Assembly: GCF_024746815.1 (NCBI RefSeq)
Contig: NZ_CP080528.1
Span: forward strand, 957,443 to 1,021,442
From: Mesorhizobium sp. AR07
GTDB taxonomy: Bacteria; Pseudomonadota; Alphaproteobacteria; Rhizobiales; Rhizobiaceae
Length of the DNA stretch: 64,000 bases
Reading direction: 5' to 3'
The stretch's first letter is position 1; each line of letters starts with the position of its first letter. Below are positions 18,120 to 26,582 of this stretch, one piece after another. The translations under genes were made by a program, and so were the position numbers. Under the pieces are notes generated by a model that searched no databases, was not told where the DNA came from, and worked only from the letters and a program-made list of their open reading frames with translations.

Positions 18120-18365
18120 ATGACCGCCTTCACCGTCCGTGTGCCGGACGAAACCGCAGACAGGCTGGATCAACTCGCCGAAAAGCTTGACCGCTCACGC
18201 TCCTATGTGGCCGCACAGGCCATTGAGGACTTCGTGGCCCGGGAAGAGTGGCAGCTGGCTGAAATAGAGGCCGGGTTGGCCGAGGCCCAGCGCGGCGAAT
18301 TCGCAAGTGACCATGATGTAGCTGCCGTGGTCGGAAAATACGTCAAGTCCGCCCGCCAATCATGA
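18120..18365 (+). CDS. parD: Ribbon-helix-helix antitoxin (ParD/CopG type)
   Basis: This is an 81-residue protein. The N-terminal RHH fold (FTVRVPDETADRLDQLAEKLDRSRSYVAAQAIEDFVARE) binds operator DNA as a dimer. The C-terminal tail (IEAGLAEAQRGEFASDHDVAAVVGKY) would wrap and neutralise the toxin. It overlaps the next gene by four bases (ATGA), the typical toxin-antitoxin arrangement. The pair likely represses its own promoter. Confidence 0.88.
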   Translation: MTAFTVRVPDETADRLDQLAEKLDRSRSYVAAQAIEDFVAREEWQLAEIEAGLAEAQRGEFASDHDVAAVVGKYVKSARQS

Positions 18366-18655
18366 GCCGTAAAAGAATCCGCTGGACCCAGCGGGCGTTG
18401 CGGCGGCTTGACGAAATCGGCGCCCACATCGAGAAAGACAGCTCCGATGCCGCCGGCCGTGTCGTAGCGCGCATTGTGTCAGCGGCCGAGCACCTGGCCG
18501 AGCAACCGGCCATGGGTCGCATCGGACGCATCAAGACGACGCGGGAGCTCGTTTTGACTGATATACCCTATATCATCCCCTATCACGTCAATGGCGAGAC
18601 TGTCGAAATCCTGACTGTCATGCACGCCGCCCAACAGTGGCCGCAGGCCCTGTAA
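18362..18655 (+). CDS. parE: ParE/RelE-superfamily toxin
   Basis: This 97-residue protein has the ParE-type fold signature: RIRWTQRALRRLDEIGAHIEKDSSDAAGRVVARIVSAAEHLAEQPAMGRIGRIKTTRELVLTDIPYIIPYHV.GETVEILTVMHAAQQWP. ParE toxins poison DNA gyrase; RelE relatives cut mRNA. This sequence is closer to ParE. It is co-encoded with the antitoxin at 18120. The pair is intact and may stabilise the island. Confidence 0.88.
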   Translation: MSRKRIRWTQRALRRLDEIGAHIEKDSSDAAGRVVARIVSAAEHLAEQPAMGRIGRIKTTRELVLTDIPYIIPYHVNGETVEILTVMHAAQQWPQAL

Positions 18656-18749
18656 AGTCGCTGCACCAGCAAAATTCCGGCCGTCACGCCAGAATCGTAT
18701 AATCGTATTGATGATTTTGGGGCGCTTCCGCCATTCTTGAATTACGCAA

Positions 18750-18783
18750 CGATAAGCCCCTGGCGTGAACCGGGGGCTTATCG
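18750..18783. terminator. Inverted repeat, terminator-like
   Basis: CGATAAGCCCC and GGGGCTTATCG form a perfect 11-bp stem around a 12-base loop, about 95 bases after the ParE stop. No T tract follows, so it is either a rho-independent-like terminator without tail or an IS/regulatory dyad. Confidence 0.5.
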
Positions 18784-19353
18784 TAATCAGTCGCGGACGA
18801 TCTGTCCGCCGACATCCAAGCCGTCGGGCAGAGCGATAAGGCCCGTGCCACCGAAGAGGTAGAGGTCGTCCCGACCTTCGGCCCGTCCGGCATGGCGGCG
18901 AGGTCCGTGCGGCCGGAGAGGTCGAGATTATCGGGGGTAGACGAAATAGACATTGAGGATTCTCCTGTGTCGGCCCTCCGTCACGCCGGAAGGCGGGTGC
19001 CGGGGGATCGCTACGAGGAGCGGAAACGGGACATTGGAAATGTCGCCGGTTCAGTATGGGCGAGGGAATGCCGTTTGCAAAGGGGACCAAAAATAGCAGA
19101 TTCAGGCAATGCCATATGCCCTCCCCCGTTACGGCCGGCAGTAATACGAACGGCCGTTGCGGCTTCGCCGCTCCGGCGGCATCCTCTCAAGGCGGCGAAC
19201 CGGTCGGCCAGCCGGAGTGGTGGCGTGTTCAGGTTCTCTTCGCCACCCTCGCCGCATGGGGTTCTGCTGCTGCCAGACCTGATTCTCTTAGTCTAGCCCA
19301 ATAGCTTCTGCGACCGGGTCTGCCGCACTACACGCCGGGTGGGGGGAAATGGA
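18784..19353. other. Intergenic, no gene supported
   Basis: Frames on both strands are short and lack protein-like composition. Nothing recognisable was found between the hairpin and the helicase locus. Confidence 0.45.
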
Positions 19354-19812
19354 ATGAAGCGACCCTATAGTTCGTTGAGCATCGACCAGCTTGAGGCGAT
19401 ACTGGATAAAGCCACGGCAAGTGGTGATACCAAGGCTGTCAAAGTCATCGCGCGTGAAGCTGCAGTGAGGACCACAGCTCGGGCCGGGAGGCTTCTGGTC
19501 CGCGCCAAATCCGCATTGAACGTCAAGCAAGCGACCTCTTCGACCGAAGCGCCCAGACGTCTAGGAAGCGGCCCGCCGTGGTGCACAAGAAAGCGGCGGC
19601 GAAGCCCGTGGGTCGTAAACCCACGACGGAGCAGCAACAGGCAATTGACGCTTTCCTGTCCGGTGGCTCGCTCCGCATCAATGCTTATGCGGGCACCGGC
19701 AAGACCTCGACGCTGCAGTTCCTTGCCCACGGCACTCGCAGCCGCGGCCAGTACATCGCCTTTAACAAGGCGATTGTCGGAGACGCCCGTGAGAAATTTC
19801 CTCCGACGGTAA
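19354..19812 (+). CDS. Small ORF overlapping the helicase start, possibly its frameshifted N-terminus
   Basis: From the ATG at 19354 (GGGGGGAAATGG upstream) the frame reads MKRPYSSLSIDQLEAILDKATASGDTKAVKVIAREAAVRTTARAGRLLVRAKSALNV. This is protein-like for about 60 residues, then turns into out-of-frame shadow of the helicase. I recall a similar short region at the front of longer helicases of this kind. The likeliest reading is therefore one helicase gene with a frameshift around 19500-19560, or two overlapping genes. Only the first ~190 bases are credible coding sequence. Confidence 0.4.
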   Translation: MKRPYSSLSIDQLEAILDKATASGDTKAVKVIAREAAVRTTARAGRLLVRAKSALNVKQATSSTEAPRRLGSGPPWCTRKRRRSPWVVNPRRSSNRQLTLSCPVARSASMLMRAPARPRRCSSLPTALAAAASTSPLTRRLSETPVRNFLRR

Positions 19813-21227
19813 ATTGCTCCACCACCCACAGCCTAGCGCTGAAATCGCTGCACTCAGACTACAAAAAAACCAAGGACAAGTTCGCCGGCAAGGTCGGCAC
19901 GAAGCAACTCGCTGAGATACTTGGATTCAAGAAGACCTGGCGAGTTGACCGTGACCATTCTCTACAGCCAGTGTCACAAGCTTATTTGATCCAGCAAACA
20001 GTTAGACGGTTCGCTCAAAGCGGCGACGAGGAAATCTCTGACGCGCACGTGCCTCGGCACGGATCGCTGCTTACGGCCAGCGAAGATACTCTCAAGGCAG
20101 TGAAAGAGTTTGCGTGCAACAATGCCAGGCACGTATGGCACCGCATGTGCGACCCAAAGGATGCGATCCCGCTGGGTTTTGACGGGTTCTTGAAGCTTTG
20201 GGGGCTATCCAAGCCGCAGATCGCAGCCGACTACATCCTTCTAGATGAAGCGCAGGACACCAATCCCGTCGTACTCGAGGTGCTGCGGCGGCAAAACGCC
20301 CAGCTTGTCTACGTTGGCGACCGCTACCAGCAGATATACGAATGGCGTGGCGCGGTGAACGCGATGGATGCGATCAAGACTGATGCCATCGTTAGCCTGA
20401 CCCAGTCGTTCCGGTTCGGTCCCGAGATCGCCGGCGAAGCATCCCGCATCCTGCAGCGGCTCGGTGAGAGCGTTCCGCTGACCGGCAATCCCGCTATGCG
20501 GAGCCGGGTCGGTAGCTGCAACCCCAATGCCATCCTTGCCAGGACCAATGCGAACGTCATGACGGCGCTAATCCAGTGCCTCGATGAGGGTCGCAAGCCG
20601 CATCTCGTTGGCGACAACAGGGACCTCAAGGAGCTGCTGTGGGGAGTGCGGGACTTGAAGGAGGGGCGTCCAACCGATGTCGCCGATTTCTTCGGTTTCA
20701 CCAGTTGGGAGTCGGTGGTCGACTTCTCCAAGACCACCGAGGGCGAGCACCTGACCATGTTCGTCAACCTGGTGCAGAGCAAGGGCGAGAAGCGCCTGCT
20801 GTGGGCAATCAACCAATCCGTCAGCGAGGAGCAGGCTGAGATCATCATCTCCACAGCACACAAGGCCAAGGGTCGGGAATGGAAAAATGTTCGACTGATG
20901 GACGACTTCCTGAAGACCCGCGAAGCACGGACTCCCGCGGAAAAGGCCAAACAAGAGCAGGAGGACGCTGCGGAACTAAGGCTTTTCTACGTCGCCGTTA
21001 CACGCGCGAAGGAGGCGATCGAGATACCGATCATGGGCAGCAAGGGTGAGCCGCCTCCAGCTTCGGCACTCCTAGCAAAGTATGAGGAGCAGGCGCCGGC
21101 TAAGACCGCTGTCGCGCCACCGGTTGACTGGCAGGAGCCTGTTAAACAAAACAGGCAGGCCCAAGCGACCCATGTCACAGAAAAACCAGCGAAGCGTGGC
21201 TTCTTCTCGCGTCTATTCGGCGGGTAA
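19578..21227 (+). CDS. SF1 (UvrD/Rep-like) DNA helicase
   Basis: This is a 549-residue superfamily 1A helicase. The motifs in order are Walker A NAYAGTGKTSTLQFLAHG (residue ~35), motif Ia IAFNKAI, Walker B ILLDEAQDTNP, motif III YVGDRYQQIYEWRGA, motif IV LTQSFRFGPEIA, motif V IISTAHKAKGREWKNV and motif VI RLFYVAVTRAKEAI. It is shorter than UvrD and closer to FBH1-like helicases. The GTG at 19578 is the first start in this frame after an open stretch, so the true N-terminus may lie upstream (see the ORF at 19354). A role in recombination or repair of mobile DNA, or in defence, is inference. Confidence 0.85.
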   Translation: MVHKKAAAKPVGRKPTTEQQQAIDAFLSGGSLRINAYAGTGKTSTLQFLAHGTRSRGQYIAFNKAIVGDAREKFPPTVNCSTTHSLALKSLHSDYKKTKDKFAGKVGTKQLAEILGFKKTWRVDRDHSLQPVSQAYLIQQTVRRFAQSGDEEISDAHVPRHGSLLTASEDTLKAVKEFACNNARHVWHRMCDPKDAIPLGFDGFLKLWGLSKPQIAADYILLDEAQDTNPVVLEVLRRQNAQLVYVGDRYQQIYEWRGAVNAMDAIKTDAIVSLTQSFRFGPEIAGEASRILQRLGESVPLTGNPAMRSRVGSCNPNAILARTNANVMTALIQCLDEGRKPHLVGDNRDLKELLWGVRDLKEGRPTDVADFFGFTSWESVVDFSKTTEGEHLTMFVNLVQSKGEKRLLWAINQSVSEEQAEIIISTAHKAKGREWKNVRLMDDFLKTREARTPAEKAKQEQEDAAELRLFYVAVTRAKEAIEIPIMGSKGEPPPASALLAKYEEQAPAKTAVAPPVDWQEPVKQNRQAQATHVTEKPAKRGFFSRLFGG

Positions 21228-21390
21228 TGGTCGGTGGACAAAAGCCTCTGACGTGAAGCTCATACCGTCCGACTGGCCTAGTCGGAACTGACAACGTTAG
21301 GAGAATCTCCGAATGAAGGCGCCGCGGAAGTTTCGAAATTAGGTACCCACTGCGACTAAACTTAGTGCCCGTCATGAGCCTCGCTAACGC

Positions 21391-21642
21391 CTATAGACCG
21401 TCGCGCGCGGCCATCTCAAGCGCTTCGCCAACAGTTCGTGCCTGGTCACGATACGGCCGGATCCTTTTGGCGATGCCCTCGAAATCTCCCCTATCCTGGG
21501 ACTGCCGGGCGGAGCAATCTTCCCAGTGTGCGACAATCTCGTCCGAATCTTCGAAAGACAATTCGTTGCGCCGCTTCTTGTCCCAGCGTAGCTTGCCCTT
21601 GCCATCCTTGTAGGGCACCGAGACTCGTTGCCGATACGACAA
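21391..21642 (-). CDS. Hypothetical small protein
   Basis: This is an 83-residue frame from a TTG start: YRQRVSVPYKDGKGKLRWDKKRRNELSFEDSDEIVAHWEDCSARQSQDRGDFEGIAKRIRPYRDQARTVGEALEMAARDGL. The composition is protein-like and strongly charged, with no family I recognise. Its 5' side ends close to the ISKra4 left end, so the start may have been lost by insertion or deletion. Confidence 0.45.
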   Translation of the reverse strand: MSYRQRVSVPYKDGKGKLRWDKKRRNELSFEDSDEIVAHWEDCSARQSQDRGDFEGIAKRIRPYRDQARTVGEALEMAARDGL

Positions 21643-21706
21643 TCACCGAACATATCCGGGCCATTGTCGGGTGGCACTGGTCTTGGCGCGACAGTTGTTC
21701 CTGATT

Positions 21707-23271
21707 AGTGCTGAGACCGGTAACTTCGCTGGGGTCAAACACGGGTTGTTAGGCTCGAGCAGTCCATTAGCATTGTTTTGATCGGAGACAAAGCGATGGC
21801 GGTGGAATGGACGGTTACGATCGAGGGCCGGAACGAAATCGGCGACACGTGCCGGAAGGAGGTCCGCATAGACAAGAGTTGGGAGAGCCTGTTCGACGGC
21901 GACCTCGGCTTGTCGATCGGCGATAGCAAGAAGATCATGGCAGCGCTGCAGAACGCGGTCGTGAATCATGAGGCGGAGACTTATGCCCTTCTTCGCCGGG
22001 TTTGCCCGGATTGCCATACGTTCCGACCGGTCAAGGACTACACGTCACGCCGGATCCGAACCGTCTTCGGCACCGTTGAGGTTCGCAATCCCCGATGGAT
22101 GCTGTGCCGGGAATGCCATCCAGGGGTGGTCGGTGCCTTCGCGCCGCTGAAGGAAATTTGTCCCGATCGAGCGACACCGGAGCTGATGGAACTGACGGCG
22201 CGGCTAGGAAGCATGCTGCCCTACCGGCAGGCGGCGAAGGTGCTGGCCGATTTCCTGCCCACTGAACCGACTGAGACGCATGCGACCGTGCGCAAGCGTA
22301 CCATCAGGATCGGCAAGCGGCTCGACGACCAGGTCATGCAGGAAACTTGGCGCGCGAGGGCCCAAACGGATGACCGATGCCAGCTTGAGATGCAGCTTCC
22401 CGGAGATCGGCGCAAAGAGTTCGTTATCAGCATCGACACTGCTTATGTTCGCAGCGCCGAGACCAATTCAGCGCGAAATTTCGAGCTCGTCGTGGCCAGA
22501 TGCGGCCGCGGGGGGCGGGGCGAAAGGGGCGGTCGCTATTTCGTCACCGGCTGCACCGACCAGCAGGCAATCCGCGATCGTGCTCTTCACTCTCTCCAGG
22601 AAGTCGGGTATCGCGGCTTTGGGGATGTGACGGTGATCTCGGACGGGGCCGAAATCCTAAAGCGGCTGCCCCGCGCCATGCCGAAACCAACGACCCACAT
22701 CATCGACTGGTTTCATATTGCTATGAAGATCCAGCCCATGCGGCAGATCGCCGATCACATCGTACGATCCCGCTCAGGCCCCTTTGAAGCGCTTCCAACC
22801 ATCGACAGGGACATCAGAGCCGTGAAGTGGCGTCTGTGGCATGGGCGGGTCGGCCGCGCGATCCGCGACCTGGAGCAACTTCTAGTAAGACTGAAGGAAG
22901 GCTGGTTCTCGATCGCACCGGCTTCACAGGCTCGGGGAGCAACTCCTGACCTATGTCCGTTCGAACCGCGGTGCGATCGTCAACTATGGAAAGCGCTACC
23001 GGGCTGGGCTTCGCGTCGCCACCACTCTCGCCGAGTCGGCGGTGAACTCAGTCGTAGGGAAACGTATGGTCAAGAAGCAGCAAATGCGCTGGTCGCTTCA
23101 CGGTGCGCATATGCTCATGCAGGTCCGGGCGGCGGAGATCAATGGCGAACTTCGCAACCGGCTGCGGGCGCCTTTCCGACAGCCAGAACTGAACGTCCCT
23201 CCAATATTCAAGCCCAAAACGCCTCTTCTACGCGCCGCCTGACCCCAGAGAAATTACCGGTCTCGGCGCTA
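21707..23271 (+). mobile_element. ISKra4-family insertion sequence
   Basis: The terminal inverted repeats are clear: AGTGCTGAGACCGGTAACTT on the left and the reverse complement of AAATTACCGGTCTCGGCGCT on the right, both extended by CTGGGGTCA. The element is about 1.57 kb with one transposase gene, frameshifted. On its right it abuts a piece of IS91 transposase; the left flank is unrelated, so a deletion or rearrangement has removed the other half of the target. Confidence 0.8.
21796..23242 (+). pseudogene. ISKra4-family transposase, frameshifted
   Basis: The ATG at 21796 follows GGAGACAAAGCG. The first frame (MAVEWTVTIEGRNEIGDTCRKEVRID ... IIDWFHIAMKIQPMRQIADH) is a standard ISKra4 transposase with zinc-type cysteines (CPDCHTF, CRECHPG) and the DDE regions (VISIDTAYVRS, VISDGAEILK). 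Near 22925-22930 it shifts. The C-terminal part (LTYVRSNRGAIVNYGKRYRAGLRVATTLAESAVNSVVGKRMVKKQQMRWSLHGAHMLMQVR) continues in another frame to 23242. The long open extension of the first frame past 22930 is shadow. Confidence 0.85.
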
Positions 23272-23689
23272 TACGCACCGCGTTGCCATTTCCAACAACC
23301 GCGTCATCGACATCGAGGACGGCGCCGTGCGTTTCCGCTGGAAGGACTACCGGCACGGCAATCGGCAGAAGGTCAAGACCGTTGCGTCCGACGAGTTCAT
23401 TCGCCGCTTCTTGTTGCACGTCCTGCCCGAGGGCTTCCATCGCATCCGTTACTACGGCTTTCTCGGCAATCGCTACCGCGCGCAAACGCTCGCCCACTGC
23501 CGCGACCTGCTCGGCATGCCGGTTCCCGAGCCGTCGGACAGTCGACCCGCAAAGGATTACCGCGACCGCTACGAGGATCTCACCGGTCATTCCCTCAGGC
23601 AATGCCCCGCCTGTCGTCAAGGACAGATGATCATCATCGAAATCCTCGACGGCGCCACTGGACCCCCGCCATACTGGGATACGTCATGA
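23272..23689 (+). pseudogene. IS91-family transposase C-terminal fragment
   Basis: The fragment reads RYTHRVAISNNRVIDIEDGAVRFRWKDYRHGNRQKVKTVASDEFIRRFLLHVLPEGFHRIRYYGFLGNRYR ... CPACRQGQMIIIEIL to a natural stop. It corresponds to the last ~140 residues of an IS91 Y2 transposase from a different subgroup than the intact copy at 3167-4348. The 5' part is cut off by ISKra4. Confidence 0.85.
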
Positions 23690-23870
23690 AAGAACCGCTT
23701 CGCTTTCCCGTCACCGCATCAACATGACCGGCGAAAGCTTGCGGAAAATAGCTGGCAAGCAAGCGCTTGACGCCGACTAAAAACCAGTGAACTCATAGCA
23801 ACCGTGGGTCAGGCTTCTGCTGCCCACGATCGCGTGAAATCACTGCCCACGATCAGCGAAATGCGCACTA
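23690..23870. other. Short spacer between IS remnants
   Basis: No gene seen. It probably belongs to the end region of the IS91 remnant. Confidence 0.3.
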
Positions 23871-24237
23871 TGGGAAGCGGAACTGGGCAAGGTCTCCGGA
23901 AAATCCAAGACCGCCGAGGCGATCCGCTACGCGCTCACCCGGGCGGGAGGCGCTGGAACGCTTTCTGATGGACGGTCGCATCGAAATCGACTCCAATATC
24001 GTCGAGCGTGCAATCAGGCCCCAGACGATCACGCGAAAGAATAGTCTATTCGCCGGCAGCCACGGCGGTGGACGAACCTGGGCGACGGTAGCCACCTTGC
24101 TGCAAACCTGCAAAATGAACAGCGTCGATCCGCTCGACTGGCTCTCGCAGACCTTGACCCGCATCGCTCAAGGCTGGCCGGCATCCGAAATCGAAATGCT
24201 CATGCCTTGGAACTATAGGCCTGACGTTATCGGCTGA
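23871..24237 (+). pseudogene. IS66 transposase (TnpC) C-terminal fragment
   Basis: The fragment begins WEAELGKVSGKSKTAEAIRYALTR. It shifts one base near 23940, then reads DGRIEIDSNIVERAIRPQTITRKNSLFAGSHGGGRTWATVATLLQTCKMNSVDPLDWLSQTLTRIAQGWPASEIEMLMPW, the typical C-terminus of IS66-family TnpC with the DDE glutamate in NIVERAIRP. It is truncated at the 5' end and inactive. Confidence 0.85.
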
Positions 24238-24266
24238 CCGCACCGACGAGCCCTGCTGCGGCCGAG

Positions 24267-25064
24267 TCAAGCGCGGCCGAAGATGATGCCCCATTTTGAT
24301 CGGGGCCCCGTAACGAAGACTGCAGTGAGTATCAGTCCATTGGAGATGATGAACCGGCCGCGAAGCTCCCACGCATGATCTTCGGCCGGCAGGAATGTGT
24401 GGGGGAGGCGAGCATGAAATGTGCCATCGTCGGGGATGATGGTGACCACGGCGTCCTCGAAGCCTAGCCATTCACGTGTGAGCGGGAACCATGCCTTAAA
24501 GATGCTTTCCTTAGCACTGAAGAGCAACCGGTCCCAATTGAGGCGCCTGGGTGCGTTGGCCAGCCAATACCGTTCCTCGTCAACCGAAATGAGCTCCAAT
24601 ACGCCGGATGGCAACTCCTCGTCGACTTCTGCATCGATTCCAAGCGCAGCGTAGTCCCCATGCTGAGCGACGGCGGCGGCACAGAATCCAGCACAATGTG
24701 TTATGCTGCCAACCACACCAGGTGGCCAAAGCGGCTCACGGTGAGGTCCACTTGGGATCGCGCAGGGAGAAAAGCCGAGCTTGGACAATGCCGCTCTGGC
24801 ACAGGCACGCCCGATCGAGAATTCACGCCTTCTGCTCTCGGCCGCAGTGGCGATTGCACTCTCTTCTTCGGCCATCACCAGGGCACTGCTGAGATCTCTT
24901 GCTCGACAGGTTTGCACAGCAACGTTTGGGGGGAACAGCGTATCCAAATGTCCTCGCTCTCTCGACCGCGATCCGCTGCTGGCCGGCTCATGCAGGTCGC
25001 GCTGCGGCCAACACCCGTCCTTTGTCCTCGCCGTGCCGGATTGACCATTCGTGCGCCCGGTCAA
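24267..25064 (-). CDS. 4'-phosphopantetheinyl transferase (EntD/Sfp-like)
   Basis: This 265-residue frame activates carrier domains by attaching phosphopantetheine from coenzyme A. The family motifs are present: RRREFSIGRACARAAL, GSITHCAGFCAAAV, LGIDAEVDEELP (metal-binding D-x-E) and the LLFSAKESIFKAWFPLT (F/W)-x-x-KE-x-x-x-K motif. The first ~45 residues are not typical, so the true start may be internal, shortly before HLDTLFPPNVAVQ. It is the last gene of the NRPS-MATE-PPTase group, all on the minus strand, 102 bases after the MATE stop. I infer that it primes the two T domains of the NRPS. Confidence 0.88.
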   Translation of the reverse strand: MTGRTNGQSGTARTKDGCWPQRDLHEPASSGSRSRERGHLDTLFPPNVAVQTCRARDLSSALVMAEEESAIATAAESRRREFSIGRACARAALSKLGFSPCAIPSGPHREPLWPPGVVGSITHCAGFCAAAVAQHGDYAALGIDAEVDEELPSGVLELISVDEERYWLANAPRRLNWDRLLFSAKESIFKAWFPLTREWLGFEDAVVTIIPDDGTFHARLPHTFLPAEDHAWELRGRFIISNGLILTAVFVTGPRSKWGIIFGRA

Positions 25065-25166
25065 GCATGCACGGATGGGTCCTGTATTGGATCTGGCTCT
25101 TCAACCACGATCTGCGGGCAGAACCGAAATGATCGCCTTTCACGTCAGCAGCGTCGACCCGATTCC

Positions 25167-26519
25167 CTAGCTCAGCGAGGGCATTCCTTTAAGAACGCCG
25201 ATCTGCCCGCGAATTACAAACAGAGCAATCAGCCCCGCCACCAACTCAGCAACTGCCTGGCAGGCCAACAGTCCGTTAAAGCCCCAAATGACTGGAAACA
25301 GTAGTATGGCGGGTATGAAAAGGTAGCCTTGCCTGGCAAGGGAAACGACGGCACTGAGGCGTACTCTCCCCAATGACTGAAGCAGGGTGATCGCAACGTA
25401 CTGAACACCAAAGAGGCCGAAGAAAAGATGGAAAACAATACAGGCAGAGACGGCGAGATCGATTACATCCTCGTTATCGCTGAAAAGCGAAACCATTGGC
25501 CGAGCAAAAATCAGGACCACGGCGGAAAAGCTGACTGAAAATGCGACGGCTATGAAAAGCATGAACTTCGCGGCCTTCTCTACCCGGGCGAAATCCTGTG
25601 CTCCCCAACCGAAACCGAGAACCGCCTGAGAGCCTATGCAGAAGCCGATAATTGGGAGTGCCCCGATCGTTGACAATCGCACGGCTATACCCACAGCGGC
25701 AACGGAAGCGTCGCCGAATGGTGCAGCAGCACGGTAGAAGAGCATGAATGCAACGGCAGACAAAATACTGGTGATAGTTGCCGGCGCTCCAATGGCGGCG
25801 ATCTGTTTGATGCGGCCCACCCTGAAGGTAATGTAAGAAGTTCCGATACGAACAATCCCACACTTCTTTAGGAAATATGCGATGTAGACGCTGATAGCGG
25901 CGATCTGAGACAACAGCGTCGCAAGCGCCGCTCCTCGAACGCCCAGATCTAGCAAGAAAATGAAGATAGGATCGAGCACGGTATTCAGCGCGAAAGCCGT
26001 AATCATGGTCCACATGCTGAATCGTGTATTGCCCTCGGCCCTTACGATGAACCCATTGACAATGTTCAGCAGCATGAGAGTGTAGCCGAACAAGAGCGTC
26101 GATGCGTACTCAAGCGCGGCCGGCATGATTGTCGGACTGGCGCCAAGCATAGCGAGAATCTTGCGCAAAGACAGAAACAGACCGACAGTAAGACCCACTC
26201 CGATCGGAACCGCGAGAGCGAGCGCCAAGCTCGCGCCGCGACTCGCCTCAAGCGAGTTGTCAGCGCCAAGATTGCTAGACACGAATGATGCTGTGCCTAC
26301 GCCGAGCCCCTGTCCGACTGCCAAGAGGAGGACAACGATCGGGAAAGTCATGCTGACGGCGGCGATAGCCTGTGCCCCGAGCGTGCCAACAAAGATCGCA
26401 TTCACGAACTGCTGAAGCGCATTGATCGACAAGCCAATAATCGAAGGAATGGCGAGTCGCATGATGAGGCGGGAAAGTTTTTCGTCCGACAGATTAATGT
26501 GTTGTTCCGGTGCTGCCAT
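25167..26519 (-). CDS. MATE-family efflux transporter
   Basis: This 450-residue protein has twelve hydrophobic helices and the MATE layout: two repeats beginning LIMRLAIPSIIGLSINALQQFVNAIFVGTLGAQAIAAVSMTFPIV and IGAPATITSILSAVAFMLFYRAAAPFGDASVAAVGIAVRL. It exports small molecules by Na+ or H+ antiport in the inner membrane. It starts 63 bases after the NRPS stop on the same strand. I infer that it exports the NRPS product or gives self-resistance. Confidence 0.9.
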   Translation of the reverse strand: MAAPEQHINLSDEKLSRLIMRLAIPSIIGLSINALQQFVNAIFVGTLGAQAIAAVSMTFPIVVLLLAVGQGLGVGTASFVSSNLGADNSLEASRGASLALALAVPIGVGLTVGLFLSLRKILAMLGASPTIMPAALEYASTLLFGYTLMLLNIVNGFIVRAEGNTRFSMWTMITAFALNTVLDPIFIFLLDLGVRGAALATLLSQIAAISVYIAYFLKKCGIVRIGTSYITFRVGRIKQIAAIGAPATITSILSAVAFMLFYRAAAPFGDASVAAVGIAVRLSTIGALPIIGFCIGSQAVLGFGWGAQDFARVEKAAKFMLFIAVAFSVSFSAVVLIFARPMVSLFSDNEDVIDLAVSACIVFHLFFGLFGVQYVAITLLQSLGRVRLSAVVSLARQGYLFIPAILLFPVIWGFNGLLACQAVAELVAGLIALFVIRGQIGVLKGMPSLS

Positions 26520-26582
26520 GCTTCCGATTGCCCCCTCTTCCTCAACCCCCTACCCCGGACTTATCGTCGGTTGACAGGTCGG

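Noticed and set aside
18684..18953. An 89-residue minus-strand frame after parE
   Set aside because: It spans a strong hairpin and has low-complexity Ser/Thr/Ala composition; no homology recognised.
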